A stretch of 64,000 bases of DNA from Xanthobacteraceae bacterium (GCA_028290465.1 JAQGJU010000145.1:1-64000), one strand, 5' to 3'; positions 26,979 to 38,584 are shown, numbered from the stretch's first letter. A program made the numbers and translations. The notes: generated by a model not told the origin, from the sequence alone.

Positions 26979-29900
26979 TCAAAATGCTTGAGTCTGAGGT
27001 TGGTTGCCGTCCTGGGACGAGTTTGCTGCTGCCTCGCGTAAGCGTTCGATCGGCTTCTTGCCGAAGCGCAGAAACAGCACCGGCGTCAGGAACGCATCGA
27101 GCAGCGTGGCGCTGATAAGCCCGCCAAAGATGGTCACAGCGACCGGATGAAGGATCTCTTTGCCGGGCGTGGCGGCATCGATGAGCAGCGGCATGAGGGC
27201 AACGCCGGCCGAGAGTGCCGTCATCAGGACCGGCGTCATGCGTTCAAGGCTGCCCCGGATCACCAACTCCTTGCCGAACGGCATGCCGTCCAGTGCGAGG
27301 TTGATCATGTGGCTGATTTTGAGAATGCCGTTGCGCGCCGCGATGCCGGTCAGCGTGATGAAGCCGATCATGCTGGCGACCGACAGCGGCTGGCCGGCAA
27401 GCCACAGCGCGGCCACCGAACCAATCAGCGCCAGGGGCACGCTGCCCATGATGATGAGGGCCAGTGCCGCTGAACGGTAACGGCTGTACAGGATCGCGAA
27501 GATCAGCGAGAGCGACACCAGCGAAAGCAGCCCAATGGTCCGGGCCGCTTCCTCCTGGGCCTGGAACGTGCCTTCCAAGGTGGCGAACACGCCCTGAGGC
27601 ATTTTGGCGTCGCGAAGCTCACGGCGGATCGCCCCGACGATGGTCGCCATGCTGGCGCTGCCGTCGGTATTGGCCAGCACCACGATGCGGCGCTTGCCGT
27701 TCTCGCGCAGGATTTGGTTGGGACCATCGGTCTCGCGGATGTCCGCCAGTTGGCGCGCCGGTATCCAACCGCTCGGGGTTTCGATCAGGATGTCGCCGAG
27801 TGCGGAGGTGGTCCGCATGTTTTCAGACAGGCGCAACACCACATCGAAGCGGCGATAGCCATCGACCACACGACTGATGACCCGCCCGTTGGACAGGCGG
27901 CTGAGTTGGTCGACGACGGCGGCGGGCTGCACGCCATAGAGAGCCGCGCGGCTGTAGTTGACGCGAATTTCCAACTGCGGAATGCGCACCTGCTTTTCGA
28001 CCTGGAGGTCGGCAAGACCGGGGATGCGCGCCAGTCGCTCGCGCAGGCCTTCGGCGGCACCGCGCAGGGCGTCGAGGTCTTCGCCGAAGATTTTAAGCGC
28101 GATCTCGGCCCGCACGCCGGACAGCATGTGGTCGAGGCGGTGCGAGATCGGCTGGCCGACATTGATCGACAGCGGCAGCACCGCCAAGCGGTCGCGGATA
28201 TCGGCGATGATCGCAGATTTCGGACGCTCGGTAGGCTTCAGGTCAACTTCAATCTCCGACGAATGTACGCCCTCGGCATGCTCGTCGAGTTCGGCACGGC
28301 CGGTACGCCGTCCGACCGCCTTTACCTCCGGCACCTCGCGGATCAGGTTTTCCGCGATCAGGCCGACCCGGCTGGATTCCGCCAGCGACACGCCGGGATT
28401 AAACAGCATGTTGATGGTGAACGTGCCCTCGTTGAACGGCGGCAGGAACGTGCGCGGCAGCATCAAGGCGGACACGCCCGCCAGCAGGACGGCGGCCGCC
28501 GTTGCCATGAACAGCAAACGCCCGGCGCCGAACGCGCGGTCCAGCAGCGCACGGTTGGCGCGCTTGAGCACACGGACCAAAGGGCTTTCGTGTTCGGTGA
28601 GGCGCTTGAGGCCCGGCAGCATGTAGTAGGCCATCACGGGTGTCAGCGTGATCGACACCACGAGGCTCGCCAGGATCGAGATGATGTAAGCCTCGCCGAG
28701 CGGCGCAAATAGCCGTCCTTCGACGCCGGTCAGTGCGAACAGCGGCACGAACACCAGCACGATGATCATCGTGGCGTAGACGATGCCGGAGCGCACCTCT
28801 TGCGAAGCCGAAACCACCACATCGAACACCGACCGGGGGGCGGCGGCCTCGCGGTTCTCGCGCAGCCGGCGGAAGATATTTTCAACGTCGACCACCGCGT
28901 CATCGACCAGTTCGCCGATGGCGATGGCGATGCCGCCCAGCGTCATGGTGTTGATGGATAGTCCAGCCAAGTGGAAAATCGCGGCGGTCGCTAAAATCGA
29001 GACCGGGATGGCGGTCAATGAAATGGCCGTGGTGCGCCAATTGAGCAGGAACGCGAACAGCACAACGGCCACCACGACCGCGGCTTCGACCAGCACGCGC
29101 TTGACGTTGGAAATCGAGGTCTCGATGAAATTGGCTTGGCGGAACAGGATTTGATCGGCTTTGATGCCGGGCGGCAGGCTGGCCTGCATGCCTTGCAGGG
29201 CCTCTTCGATGTCGCGGGTCAGCTTGACCGTATCGACCTGCGGCTGCTTCTCGACCGACACAATGACGGCCGGAGCGCCCATGTATCCGGCATCGCCGCG
29301 TTTCATCTTGGCCGCGAAGTCCACGCTGGCCACTTGGCGCAGGTAGACCGGGCGGTTGTTCACAGTGGCGACCACCATGTTGCGCAGATCGTCGAGATTG
29401 GTGGTGCGGCCGATATTGCGGATCAGGTACTCGCGGGCGTTCTGGTCGGTAAAGCCGCCACCGGCATTGCCGCCGAACTGCGTGAGGGCCTTCTCCAATT
29501 GCTCGTAGCTCACGCCCAACGCCCGCAATGCGGACGGGTAGGGTGAAACGCGGTACTGGCGGACTTCGCCGCCGATGGGGATGACCTGGGCGACGCCCGG
29601 AATGCTGAGCAGTCGGGGACGTACGGTGAAGTCTGCGACCTCGCGCAACTCCATCGGCGTGGCCTTATCGCTGCTCAGCGCCACAAGGAGGATCTGGCCC
29701 ATGATCGAGCTGATCGGGCCCATTTGCGGCGTGGTGTTGGGCGGCAATTGCTCGCGGATGAGCGAGAGCTTTTCGGCTATCTGCTGCCGGTTGCGATAGA
29801 TATCGGTGCCCCACTCGAACTCGACATAGACCACCGACAGGCCGACGCCGGAGACCGAGCGCACACGGCTGACGGCGGGTACGCCGTTCATCTGGGTCTC

Positions 29901-30107
29901 GATCGGGAATGTGACGAGTTGCTCGACCTCTTGGGGCGCCAATCCTTCGGCTTCGGTCATGATGGTGACCGTGGGCTTGTTAAGGTCGGGGAACACATCC
30001 ACCGGCAGGCGGGTAAGGCTGTAACCGCCAAACAGGATCAGCACGGCGGCGAGCGCCAGCACCAGGAGCCGGTTGCGGAGCGATTGGGTGACCAGGAAGG
30101 TGAACAT
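26979..30107 (-). CDS. CzcA/CusA-family heavy-metal RND permease
   Basis: The 1042-residue proton-driven pump has the full 12-segment RND layout. Membrane segment 4 carries the acidic motif [13 protein letters not shown]. The three Cu-ligand Met positions of CusA are not conserved: the sites read [18 protein letters not shown] and RLDHMLSG. This makes a Cu(I)-only pump unlikely and suits a divalent metal such as Ni, Co or Zn, in line with the nearby NicO exporter and sensor. The ATG at 30107 begins the first membrane segment. A longer in-frame start inside the adaptor gene is rejected. Confidence 0.92.
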   Translation of the reverse strand: MFTFLVTQSLRNRLLVLALAAVLILFGGYSLTRLPVDVFPDLNKPTVTIMTEAEGLAPQEVEQLVTFPIETQMNGVPAVSRVRSVSGVGLSVVYVEFEWGTDIYRNRQQIAEKLSLIREQLPPNTTPQMGPISSIMGQILLVALSSDKATPMELREVADFTVRPRLLSIPGVAQVIPIGGEVRQYRVSPYPSALRALGVSYEQLEKALTQFGGNAGGGFTDQNAREYLIRNIGRTTNLDDLRNMVVATVNNRPVYLRQVASVDFAAKMKRGDAGYMGAPAVIVSVEKQPQVDTVKLTRDIEEALQGMQASLPPGIKADQILFRQANFIETSISNVKRVLVEAAVVVAVVLFAFLLNWRTTAISLTAIPVSILATAAIFHLAGLSINTMTLGGIAIAIGELVDDAVVDVENIFRRLRENREAAAPRSVFDVVVSASQEVRSGIVYATMIIVLVFVPLFALTGVEGRLFAPLGEAYIISILASLVVSITLTPVMAYYMLPGLKRLTEHESPLVRVLKRANRALLDRAFGAGRLLFMATAAAVLLAGVSALMLPRTFLPPFNEGTFTINMLFNPGVSLAESSRVGLIAENLIREVPEVKAVGRRTGRAELDEHAEGVHSSEIEVDLKPTERPKSAIIADIRDRLAVLPLSINVGQPISHRLDHMLSGVRAEIALKIFGEDLDALRGAAEGLRERLARIPGLADLQVEKQVRIPQLEIRVNYSRAALYGVQPAAVVDQLSRLSNGRVISRVVDGYRRFDVVLRLSENMRTTSALGDILIETPSGWIPARQLADIRETDGPNQILRENGKRRIVVLANTDGSASMATIVGAIRRELRDAKMPQGVFATLEGTFQAQEEAARTIGLLSLVSLSLIFAILYSRYRSAALALIIMGSVPLALIGSVAALWLAGQPLSVASMIGFITLTGIAARNGILKISHMINLALDGMPFGKELVIRGSLERMTPVLMTALSAGVALMPLLIDAATPGKEILHPVAVTIFGGLISATLLDAFLTPVLFLRFGKKPIERLREAAANSSQDGNQPQTQAF

Positions 30108-30123
30108 GTTGGTTGTCGCTCCG

Positions 30124-31764
30124 TCAGCGGATTTGATCGAGCAGTTCGGCGCCTTGGACGACGATGCGCTTGCCGGGCTCCATGCCGGCCACGACCAGCA
30201 CCCGCGCACTATCCAGTGTCTCGATACGTACCGGCCGTGCGGCGAAGCGTTCCGCGCTGACGTGTTCGTAGACAAAGTCTTGGCCATTGGTGCTGCGCAC
30301 GATGGCGGTGCGGGGCACCGCGATGCCTGGCTTGTCCTCGCCGGTAACAACAAGCACCGGCACGAATTGTCCGACCCGGATGCCTTCGGGCTTGTCTTCG
30401 ATGGCAAAGTGGATCGGGACGGTCTGATTGCGGTCGGCAAGGCCGGCGCCTTGGAAGCTGAGCTTTAAGGTCTTGCCATTTGGCAGCAGCGCGGACGCGC
30501 TCGCCTGCGTGTCGGAGATGGCATCAAAGCTCAGCGCTTCAATCCACAGGCGCGCGGGATCGATGATGTTGAAGATGATGCCATTCGACTGGGCAATCTG
30601 GCCCGCGATTGGCATCCCGTCCGCCACAATGCCGGATACCGGCGCCATCAACGCCTCCGGTTGCGCCTTGGAGCGCTCCAGCGCCTTGCGCCGTTCCTTC
30701 AATCCTTCAAGTTCGAGATTGGCTTCCTCAAGTTGGACCTTCGACACGGCACCACTGGGCGCCAGCGCCGCATAACGCGTAACGCGGCGCTCGACGATCG
30801 TCATTTGTTGCTCGAGTTCGCCTTGACGCTGGCGCATGTCGGACACGTCGATGGCCTGCAACGGCGGGGTGATATAGGCGAGCACGTCGCCTTGCTTGAC
30901 CACGGTGCCGAGGCGCGGAAATCCGCCGGGCGGCGCCGAAAGCCTTCCACCCACGGCCGACTGCACAAATCCACTGGCGTTGGGATCGGCGATGATCCGA
31001 CCCGGCAGCTCGATGCTGCGCGGGTGCGCCTTCTGTTCAGACAAGACCGTACGCAGCGCAAAAATCCGCTGGGTGTCCTTGGGCACGAACAGCGTGCCGT
31101 CTGTCAGGCGCTGCGCGCGCTCGCGCGCCACGGATGGCGCAGGCGCTGCGTCCTTGGAGTGGTCCTCACCTTCATGCGCACGCGCGTCCTGCGCGGCCAG
31201 CACTGTGAGCAATGCAACGCCGACCGCGGCGGAGCGCCCGCGGCGGCGGGTCAATGCCGTAAGACCGATACCCAGGACTAAGCCAAGGCCGCCGGCCGTC
31301 AGCCAACCGGCGATGCCGGTGTTGAAGAACGAGGTGCGCGCCGCGTCGCGCGCTGCGGCTACTGGTACCTCCAGGGTCACGGGGAGGATTTCCGCGGCAT
31401 TGTTGGCGGTGACCGTGAAAATCAGATCGTACTTGCCGGGCTTGGAAAGCCAGGGTGCCGCCAAAATGTACGGCTGCCCCGGCTGCGCGGTCGCTTTGAC
31501 GGCGCCGGCAGGCGTCTCGGCTTCAATGGTCGCGCCTTCAACGGGGGCATTGGTTTTGAAACTGTCGAGATAGATCAGCAGGTCCGGCGTGCGCGCGACC
31601 GCGACCAACTCGAAATCTGTGCCTGTCGCTTCGCCGCGCGCCGCGCTGTTGGGTGCGGGCGCGACTGTCTGCTCAGCATGGTCATGCCCTTCATGCGCGA
31701 GCGCGGCGCCGAATGGAATCAGGAGGGCCGCCGCGCCAAGCGCGGCGACAAATAGCGTGCGCAT
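30124..31764 (-). CDS. RND adaptor with extra His-rich N-terminal domain
   Basis: The 546-residue protein looks like a fusion. Residues 1-24 are a signal peptide, followed by [10 protein letters not shown] and a beta-sandwich domain to about 150. A membrane helix lies at about 158-175. A second signal-like segment ends in [11 protein letters not shown] near 200. A CzcB/CusB-type adaptor then runs to the C-terminus with barrel-sandwich halves around a helical hairpin. The stop lies 16 bases before the RND permease gene. The duplicated His motifs probably bind divalent metal. The domain order is unusual for a single adaptor. Confidence 0.88.
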   Translation of the reverse strand: MRTLFVAALGAAALLIPFGAALAHEGHDHAEQTVAPAPNSAARGEATGTDFELVAVARTPDLLIYLDSFKTNAPVEGATIEAETPAGAVKATAQPGQPYILAAPWLSKPGKYDLIFTVTANNAAEILPVTLEVPVAAARDAARTSFFNTGIAGWLTAGGLGLVLGIGLTALTRRRGRSAAVGVALLTVLAAQDARAHEGEDHSKDAAPAPSVARERAQRLTDGTLFVPKDTQRIFALRTVLSEQKAHPRSIELPGRIIADPNASGFVQSAVGGRLSAPPGGFPRLGTVVKQGDVLAYITPPLQAIDVSDMRQRQGELEQQMTIVERRVTRYAALAPSGAVSKVQLEEANLELEGLKERRKALERSKAQPEALMAPVSGIVADGMPIAGQIAQSNGIIFNIIDPARLWIEALSFDAISDTQASASALLPNGKTLKLSFQGAGLADRNQTVPIHFAIEDKPEGIRVGQFVPVLVVTGEDKPGIAVPRTAIVRSTNGQDFVYEHVSAERFAARPVRIETLDSARVLVVAGMEPGKRIVVQGAELLDQIR

Positions 31765-31854
31765 TGAAGAAGTCCTTCGCTGTTGAACAAATGAACGCTG
31801 GGCGACGCGCGAGGCTCAAGCGAGCAGTCGCGGGCGCACGCAGACGCAAGTGGT

Positions 31855-32310
31855 TCAGGCGAAGGGTCTTGGGGGTTTTTTAATGCCTTCGGGATCGCAG
31901 CCGCGGACGGCGGATATATCCCGAATGACAATGGGCGTGCCACTAGAAGGCGGATGCGCGAACGAAACGTCAGTTCCGTGCAGGCACGACACACAGTTTA
32001 GGCAAGGCGCACCGGAGCAGCATTGCCCGAAACAAGGGTTCGCATTTTTGGACTGGAGTGCAGACGGAGAAGTCCGCAGTTCCGCCGACGCGGTATCGGC
32101 CCGGACCGGCTGTTGTGCGGCGGATTTAACGAGGACGGGCTTTGGCGCGAGGTCCGGCACGTCGGCCGTCTGAGCAGCGGCGGACGCCTGAGCCGCGGGA
32201 GACGAGTGGCTATGTCCCGCATGAGCCTGAGCAGCAGACGGCGCAAAGGCAAGGGCGGCCAGAACGGCCGCCGCGCCCAAGACTTGCGCCCATGTCGCCT
32301 TCAGATTCAT
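31855..32310 (-). CDS. Secreted Cys-rich protein
   Basis: The 151-residue product has a signal peptide ending near AQAHAGHSHS, a low-complexity Ala/Ser middle and a Cys cluster (CFGQCCSGAPCLNCVSC) with a further CDPEG near the end. Seven Cys plus His residues suggest metal binding in the periplasm. It is the first gene of the minus-strand pump operon and is divergent from the repressor gene, 74 bases away, so it probably answers to the same operator. No named family was recognised. Confidence 0.7.
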   Translation of the reverse strand: MNLKATWAQVLGAAAVLAALAFAPSAAQAHAGHSHSSPAAQASAAAQTADVPDLAPKPVLVKSAAQQPVRADTASAELRTSPSALQSKNANPCFGQCCSGAPCLNCVSCLHGTDVSFAHPPSSGTPIVIRDISAVRGCDPEGIKKPPRPFA

Positions 32311-32354
32311 GCCGCGCTTTTACCCGTTAATCCGGCCGACGTCCAGGACTTGCA

Positions 32355-32376
32355 TAATCCCCTCCGGGGGGATAGG
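32355..32376. promoter_or_regulatory. Candidate CsoR/RcnR-type operator
   Basis: The sequence ATCCCC, five bases, GGGGAT (32357-32373) forms a near-perfect GC-tract palindrome flanked by AT pairs. This is the shape recognised by CsoR/RcnR-class repressors. It lies 11 bases before the repressor ATG and within the 74-base divergent gap to the Cys-rich gene, so binding could block both transcripts. The site is inferred by pattern only. Confidence 0.6.
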
Positions 32377-32384
32377 TAATCGGC

Positions 32385-32663
32385 ATGTCAGCCGATCACC
32401 ATCATCCGACCCACCCGGCCATTATTAAGCGTCTGAAGCGCTCAGAGGGCCATCTGCGCAGCATCATTGCGATGATCGAGAGCCACCGTCCATGCCTCGA
32501 CATTGCTCAGCAACTGCACGCGGTGGAGAAGGCCATTTGCCAGGCCAAGAAGACTCTGATCCAGGACCACCTCGATAACTGCCTTGAAGAAGCTATCGGA
32601 ACATTGCCGCGCGACAAGCGGCGTCCGATCGACGAGTTCAAAGAAATCACCAAATACCTGTGA
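32385..32663 (+). CDS. CsoR/RcnR-family metal-sensing repressor
   Basis: The 92-residue all-helical protein matches the family from IIKRLKRSEGHLRSI onward. The ligand set is Cys37, His62 and Cys66, the C-H-C arrangement of CsoR. It also has a His-rich N-terminus (HHHPTHP) and His23, which resemble Ni/Co sensors such as InrS or RcnR. Given the adjacent NicO exporter, nickel or cobalt sensing is the better guess, but copper is possible. Apo-protein would repress at the palindrome just upstream and release it on metal binding. Confidence 0.9.
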   Translation: MSADHHHPTHPAIIKRLKRSEGHLRSIIAMIESHRPCLDIAQQLHAVEKAICQAKKTLIQDHLDNCLEEAIGTLPRDKRRPIDEFKEITKYL

Positions 32664-32672
32664 GACCTACCC

Positions 32673-33782
32673 ATGCCTTCATTTGCTGAACTCTTGCAGC
32701 AAGGCACTAGCCATGCCTGGCTGTTCGTCCCAAGTGCGATCTTATTGGGTGCCTTGCACGGCCTTGAGCCTGGGCACTCCAAGACCATGATGGCGGCGTT
32801 CATCGTGGCCGTTCGCGGCACCGTGACCCAGGCGATTTTGCTGGGTCTTGCGGCGACCATTTCGCATACCGCCGTGGTGTGGGGCATCGCGCTAGGCGGC
32901 ATGTATCTTTGGCACGGGCTGAACGCTGAGAGCCTGGAGCCGTACCTTCAACTCGCCTCCGCCGGGATCATCATCGGCGTCGCCGTTTGGATGCTGTGGC
33001 GAACGTGGCAGGACCGAGACTCAGGCGCGCATCACCACGATCACAGCCACGCGGACGATGTTCGGCACGTCGATACCGGCCACGGCGTCATGGCTGTCAG
33101 CATTTTTGAGGACCACGTGCCGCCGCGCTGGCGGATTCACAGCGAGGGCGAAAAATCGTGGAATGCCGACGACGTAACGCTGGTGACGAAACGGCCGGAC
33201 GGTACCGAGCAGGCCTTCACATTCACCAACCAGGGCAGTTATCTTGAGTCCGCCGACGAGATTCCTGAGCCGCACGCCTTCCTGGCGTGTGTTCGGCTTG
33301 ATCACGGCGGCCATATCGACAGTTACGATCTGACCTTCGCCGAAGGCCATGCTCATTCGGGCGACCATGGCCTCGATGTCTCATCGGCCGGTTATCAAGA
33401 TGCGCACGAGCGGGCGCACGCACAGGACATCAAACGCAAGTTTGGCGACCGGTCGGCCACCACCGGTCAAATCGTCATGTTTGGGCTCACGGGCGGCCTG
33501 ATCCCTTGCCCGGCCTCGATCACGATTCTGTTGCTGTGCCTTCAACTCAAGCAGTTTGCGCTGGGCGCGGTGTTGGTGCTGTGCTTCTCGATTGGGCTAG
33601 CCATTACGCTGGTGGCGGTCGGGACCGCTGCGGCCCTCAGCGTGCGGCACGCGTCCGAGCGGTTCTCCTGGTTTGGTGGCGTTGCGCGCCGGGCACCCTA
33701 TCTGTCGGGCGCTCTCATTATCCTGGTGGGCTTGTATGTGGGCTACCAGGGCTGGCATGGTTTAGGTGTTCATCCGGTATAA
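32673..33782 (+). CDS. NicO-family nickel/cobalt efflux transporter
   Basis: The 369-residue membrane protein carries the NicO signature LHGLEPGHSKTM near residue 30 and a second half with GGLIPCPASITILL. Between the membrane halves (about 110-255) lies a large soluble insert. It opens and closes with His-rich strings (HHHDHSHADD, GHAHSGDHG) and contains a compact domain (FEDHVPPRWRIHSEG to FLACVRLDHGGHID). RcnA exporters have a shorter His loop, so this insert is notable. It starts 9 bases after the repressor gene and is probably autoregulated with it. Confidence 0.88.
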   Translation: MPSFAELLQQGTSHAWLFVPSAILLGALHGLEPGHSKTMMAAFIVAVRGTVTQAILLGLAATISHTAVVWGIALGGMYLWHGLNAESLEPYLQLASAGIIIGVAVWMLWRTWQDRDSGAHHHDHSHADDVRHVDTGHGVMAVSIFEDHVPPRWRIHSEGEKSWNADDVTLVTKRPDGTEQAFTFTNQGSYLESADEIPEPHAFLACVRLDHGGHIDSYDLTFAEGHAHSGDHGLDVSSAGYQDAHERAHAQDIKRKFGDRSATTGQIVMFGLTGGLIPCPASITILLLCLQLKQFALGAVLVLCFSIGLAITLVAVGTAAALSVRHASERFSWFGGVARRAPYLSGALIILVGLYVGYQGWHGLGVHPV

Positions 33783-33901
33783 GGGCTTTCGATAGTCCGA
33801 ACGGAGCGAGTCGGGCCGTGCGCGGACCGCGCTCACGGCGCTCTAGGCTTCGCCCGGACATGCGCTAATATGATCATCTTCTCCAGCGCCCGGGTCAGCC
33901 C

Positions 33902-35844
<1,943 letters not shown>

Positions 35845-35845
<1 letters not shown>

Positions 35846-36282
35846 TGACGCTGCACTTGGTGAAACTCTGCGTCGGCTGCGATTCCGTGAAGGAGTTGCA
35901 GGACTGGATTAAAGAAAAGCGTAAAGCCAGCAAGGCCAGCAACGCGAAGACCGAACACATCCACACCACCCGCATGATGCCGAAGCGCGGCGACGAACTG
36001 CTCGACGGCGGTTCGCTGTACTGGGTCATTCGCGGCCAGATCATGTGCCGGCAGAAGCTCAAGGCGATCCGGCAATTCAACGACAAGGAAGGCATTTCGC
36101 GTTGCCGGCTGGTGCTCGATCCGAAGCTGGTGCTGGTCGAGCCGCGTCCGCGCAGCGCATTCCAGGGCTGGCGCTATTACGAGGAAAAGGACGCGCCGCG
36201 CGATCTCGACAAGGCGGCGCCCGGCGCGCGCGACATGCCCGAGCAGATGCGCCGCGAGTTGCGCGAGCTCGGGCTGTTATAA
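35845..36282 (+). CDS. DUF1489 family protein
   Basis: The 145-residue soluble protein is a DUF1489 member, a family largely restricted to alphaproteobacteria and of unknown function. Its conserved opening MTLHLVKLCVGC and the HTTRMMPKR and GSLYWVIRGQIMCRQ stretches are clear. The ATG overlaps the carboxylase stop (TGATG), so the two genes are coupled and may be functionally linked. Confidence 0.9.
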
Positions 36283-36304
36283 AAAATCAAAAAAGGTTTG
36301 GCTC

Positions 36305-37249
36305 ATGATCATCGGCAATCAACAAGACGTCACCAAGGCGGTGCTGGAGGAATTGCAGCGCGCGCCGAATGCGCGCTTCAAGGAAGTCATGTCGGCCTTC
36401 GTGCGGCATGCACATGCGTTCGCCCGCGAAGTGAAGCTGACCGAGGACGAGTTCCGGACCGCGATGAATTATATTGTCGAGCTGGGCAAGCACTCCAACG
36501 AGTTTCACAACGAGGCGGTGCTGATGTCGGGCTCGCTCGGCCTGTCGACGCTGGTGTGCCTCTTGAACAATGGCGATGACGGCCACACGGACACCGACCA
36601 GAACCTGCTCGGGCCGTTCTGGCGCATGCATTCGCCGGTCACGCAGAACGGCGCGTCCATCGTGCGCTCGCCGACGCCGGGGCCGGTGATGTTCGCCGAG
36701 GCCTGGTTCAGCGACCGCACCGGCAATCCGATTGCCGGCGCTGAAGTGGATATCTGGCACTCGTCGCCGGAAGGCTTTTACGAGAACCAGGACCCGGCGC
36801 AGGCCGAGATGAATTTGCGCGGCAAGTTCTTCACCGACGCCGAAGGCCGTATCGCGTTTCGCAGCGTGCTGCCGGCCGGTTATCCGATCCCGATTGGCGG
36901 CCCGGTCGGCGACCTGCTGCGCGCGCAGGGCCGGCACAATATGCGCCCGGCGCATCTGCATTTCCTCGCGTCCAAGGACGGCTTCAAGACGCTGATCTCT
37001 CAGATCTACGTGCCGGACGATCCGAACCTGGAGACCGATGTCCAGTTCGGCGTGACCCGGCATCTGATCGGCAAATATATCCGGCACGAAAACGAGCCGG
37101 CGCCGGAAGCCGATGTACAGGGTCCGTGGTATTCGTTCGAGCATCGCTTCGTGATGCAGGACGGCGATTCAAAGCTGCCGCGGGCGCCGATCACCGGTAA
37201 GGCGGAAGGCGAGCGCCCGGTGCTGCCGGTGTTGGTAAGGACGCCGTAG
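36305..37249 (+). CDS. Intradiol ring-cleavage dioxygenase
   Basis: The 314-residue enzyme belongs to the non-haem Fe(III) intradiol dioxygenases, which cleave catechol or hydroxyquinol between the two hydroxyl groups. An N-terminal helical linker domain (1-100) mediates dimerisation in the family. The iron ligands are visible as Tyr159 (EGFYENQ), Tyr193 (AGYPIPI), His217 and His219 (RPAHLHF). The long linker domain fits catechol or hydroxyquinol 1,2-dioxygenases better than protocatechuate enzymes. The natural substrate is not determined, and no other ring-degradation genes are nearby. Confidence 0.9.
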   Translation: MIIGNQQDVTKAVLEELQRAPNARFKEVMSAFVRHAHAFAREVKLTEDEFRTAMNYIVELGKHSNEFHNEAVLMSGSLGLSTLVCLLNNGDDGHTDTDQNLLGPFWRMHSPVTQNGASIVRSPTPGPVMFAEAWFSDRTGNPIAGAEVDIWHSSPEGFYENQDPAQAEMNLRGKFFTDAEGRIAFRSVLPAGYPIPIGGPVGDLLRAQGRHNMRPAHLHFLASKDGFKTLISQIYVPDDPNLETDVQFGVTRHLIGKYIRHENEPAPEADVQGPWYSFEHRFVMQDGDSKLPRAPITGKAEGERPVLPVLVRTP

Positions 37250-37284
37250 CCGAATCCGTCCGCTTTTTGCGGCGCTCAACCCGG

Positions 37285-38475
37285 CTACGGCTCTGCCGAG
37301 CAAACATCGACGACAACGAGACTTGACGTGTCTGTCGAGAACAGACGCGGAGCTCGCTCGTCCGGAAAGTAATAGAAAGCCACACGGCAACCGTCCGGCG
37401 AAACTACAGGGTCCTTGATTTCGCCAGCGGCAATGTGACGAACGTCGCCACTGCGAAGGCGGAACAGGCCCGATGTGCCCTTTCGCCTCGTATATGCAAA
37501 GAAAATTCCGGCCTTGGTCGGCACCAGGCTGATAAGCGCTTGCGAGCTTTCAGGAGGTCGCGTCTCCCCTACCCACGGGCCATAAGGAATACAAAGACGC
37601 TCCACTTTCGTGGTCTCGGGCGAGATCCGCCAAAAAGGCCAGCATTTATTCTCCCGCCACATCTGAAATGGCGTCATCAATTTTGGGTGTCGCCTGTTCG
37701 GATAGTCGGACAAAGCATCATCGAAAACATAAAATAATTTTTCGAACAACCGATACTGCACTCTTGGTCCTTCATCGCGATATATTGGCATAAATGTTTT
37801 GTTCGACTTGTCAGCCCGCATCAAAATTATTGTTTCATCGGGCACTCGGTTTGAAAGATCTCCTCCGAGAACGAGATAGTAGCGACGTTCGGAATCCGTC
37901 AGATATATCTGTCCGGCCATAGCGGGATCAGAAAATTGTTCGCAATCGACGCGCTCAATGAAATTAAGACCATTTTTGGGAGCGCCTGCAGCCGGAGTGT
38001 TCCCAGGGGGCGCCTCTTTTTCTTGTCCTGGCGGGCCGACCCATCGTGTACGAGGAGTCGCGGCCATATTTTGGTAATAACTGACTTGTCCTTGTGCCGC
38101 ACAGTAAGCCATCGCAGCATCACGCGGATCCGCTCCGATCGGACGTGGCTTTTCTCCCAGCGACCACAGATAAAGCCAAGTCTGTCGGTTACGCATACCC
38201 TCCATGTCTTTCGGCTTTGGCCCGTTATTGGCCGCGATCAACAGCGTCGAGTTATCCAACCAAAAGAACGGTTTAAATGTTTCAGCTCCATAAAGCCCCG
38301 AGTCCCAGATGCGTCGAACGTCATCGTTTATGCGCAGCGGTCCGGGCGATCTCCATCTGTTGTCCGCGGCAACCGCGAGATCGGTATGGAATATCGCTAT
38401 AACAGCGACAAATAGAGGGCCCATCACAATTGGGCGAAAAATCCACCAACGGTCGCCACGATGACGTTTGGACAT
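37285..38475 (-). CDS. Secreted protein of unknown function, low GC
   Basis: The frame encodes 396 residues with a signal peptide or anchor at about 12-37 (ending LAVAADN). The rest is soluble with several Trp-rich strands and WD-like or beta-propeller-like repeats (WLDNSTLLIAANN, WLYLWSLGEKPRPIG, GDVRHIAAGEIKDPVVSPDG). The GC content and codon use are lower than in the neighbours, which suggests recent acquisition. A palindromic repeat lies just beyond its 5' end. I do not recognise a family. The propeller idea is a guess from spacing. Confidence 0.75.
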   Translation of the reverse strand: MSKRHRGDRWWIFRPIVMGPLFVAVIAIFHTDLAVAADNRWRSPGPLRINDDVRRIWDSGLYGAETFKPFFWLDNSTLLIAANNGPKPKDMEGMRNRQTWLYLWSLGEKPRPIGADPRDAAMAYCAAQGQVSYYQNMAATPRTRWVGPPGQEKEAPPGNTPAAGAPKNGLNFIERVDCEQFSDPAMAGQIYLTDSERRYYLVLGGDLSNRVPDETIILMRADKSNKTFMPIYRDEGPRVQYRLFEKLFYVFDDALSDYPNRRHPKLMTPFQMWRENKCWPFWRISPETTKVERLCIPYGPWVGETRPPESSQALISLVPTKAGIFFAYTRRKGTSGLFRLRSGDVRHIAAGEIKDPVVSPDGCRVAFYYFPDERAPRLFSTDTSSLVVVDVCSAEP

Positions 38476-38501
38476 GCGCCCCCCGAAAATACTTGAGCTT
38501 T

Positions 38502-38572
38502 GTAGCCCGCATTGAGCGAAGCGAAATGCGGGGAGGCTGTTCCCGGATTTCGCTTCGCTCCATCCAGGCTAC
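38502..38572. repeat. Palindromic REP-like element
   Basis: A 71-bp imperfect palindrome with outer arms GTAGCC / GGCTAC and a perfect 14-bp inner inverted repeat (GAGCGAAGCGAAAT at 38514-38527 with ATTTCGCTTCGCTC at 38547-38560). It lies between the low-GC secreted protein gene and panC. Elements of this look are scattered in many Hyphomicrobiales genomes. Confidence 0.8.
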
Positions 38573-38584
38573 AGGCCAGCACAC

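Larger units (their letters stand above)
15401..33862. mobile_element. Composite heavy-metal resistance island (inferred)
   Basis: About 18.5 kb of metal-efflux and accessory genes separate the gene ending at 15393 from the carboxylase gene at 33902. A scar at 22416-22664 joins a diverged start of the carboxylase gene to a diverged end of the left gene. The region therefore reads as two modules, each bracketed by the same native gene ends. No integrase, transposase, tRNA or inverted terminal repeat was found, so entry by homologous recombination in flanking genes is inferred. Boundaries are approximate. Confidence 0.65.

Noticed and set aside
26979-30440. Longer form of the second RND permease beginning at 30440
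   Set aside because: The extra 111 residues overlap the adaptor gene in another frame and are Ser/Arg-rich without a membrane segment. The ATG at 30107 starts the first membrane helix.
33783-33862. tRNA gene or attachment site at the right island edge
   Set aside because: The sequence has some GC symmetry but cannot be folded into a cloverleaf, and no matching repeat was seen at the left edge.
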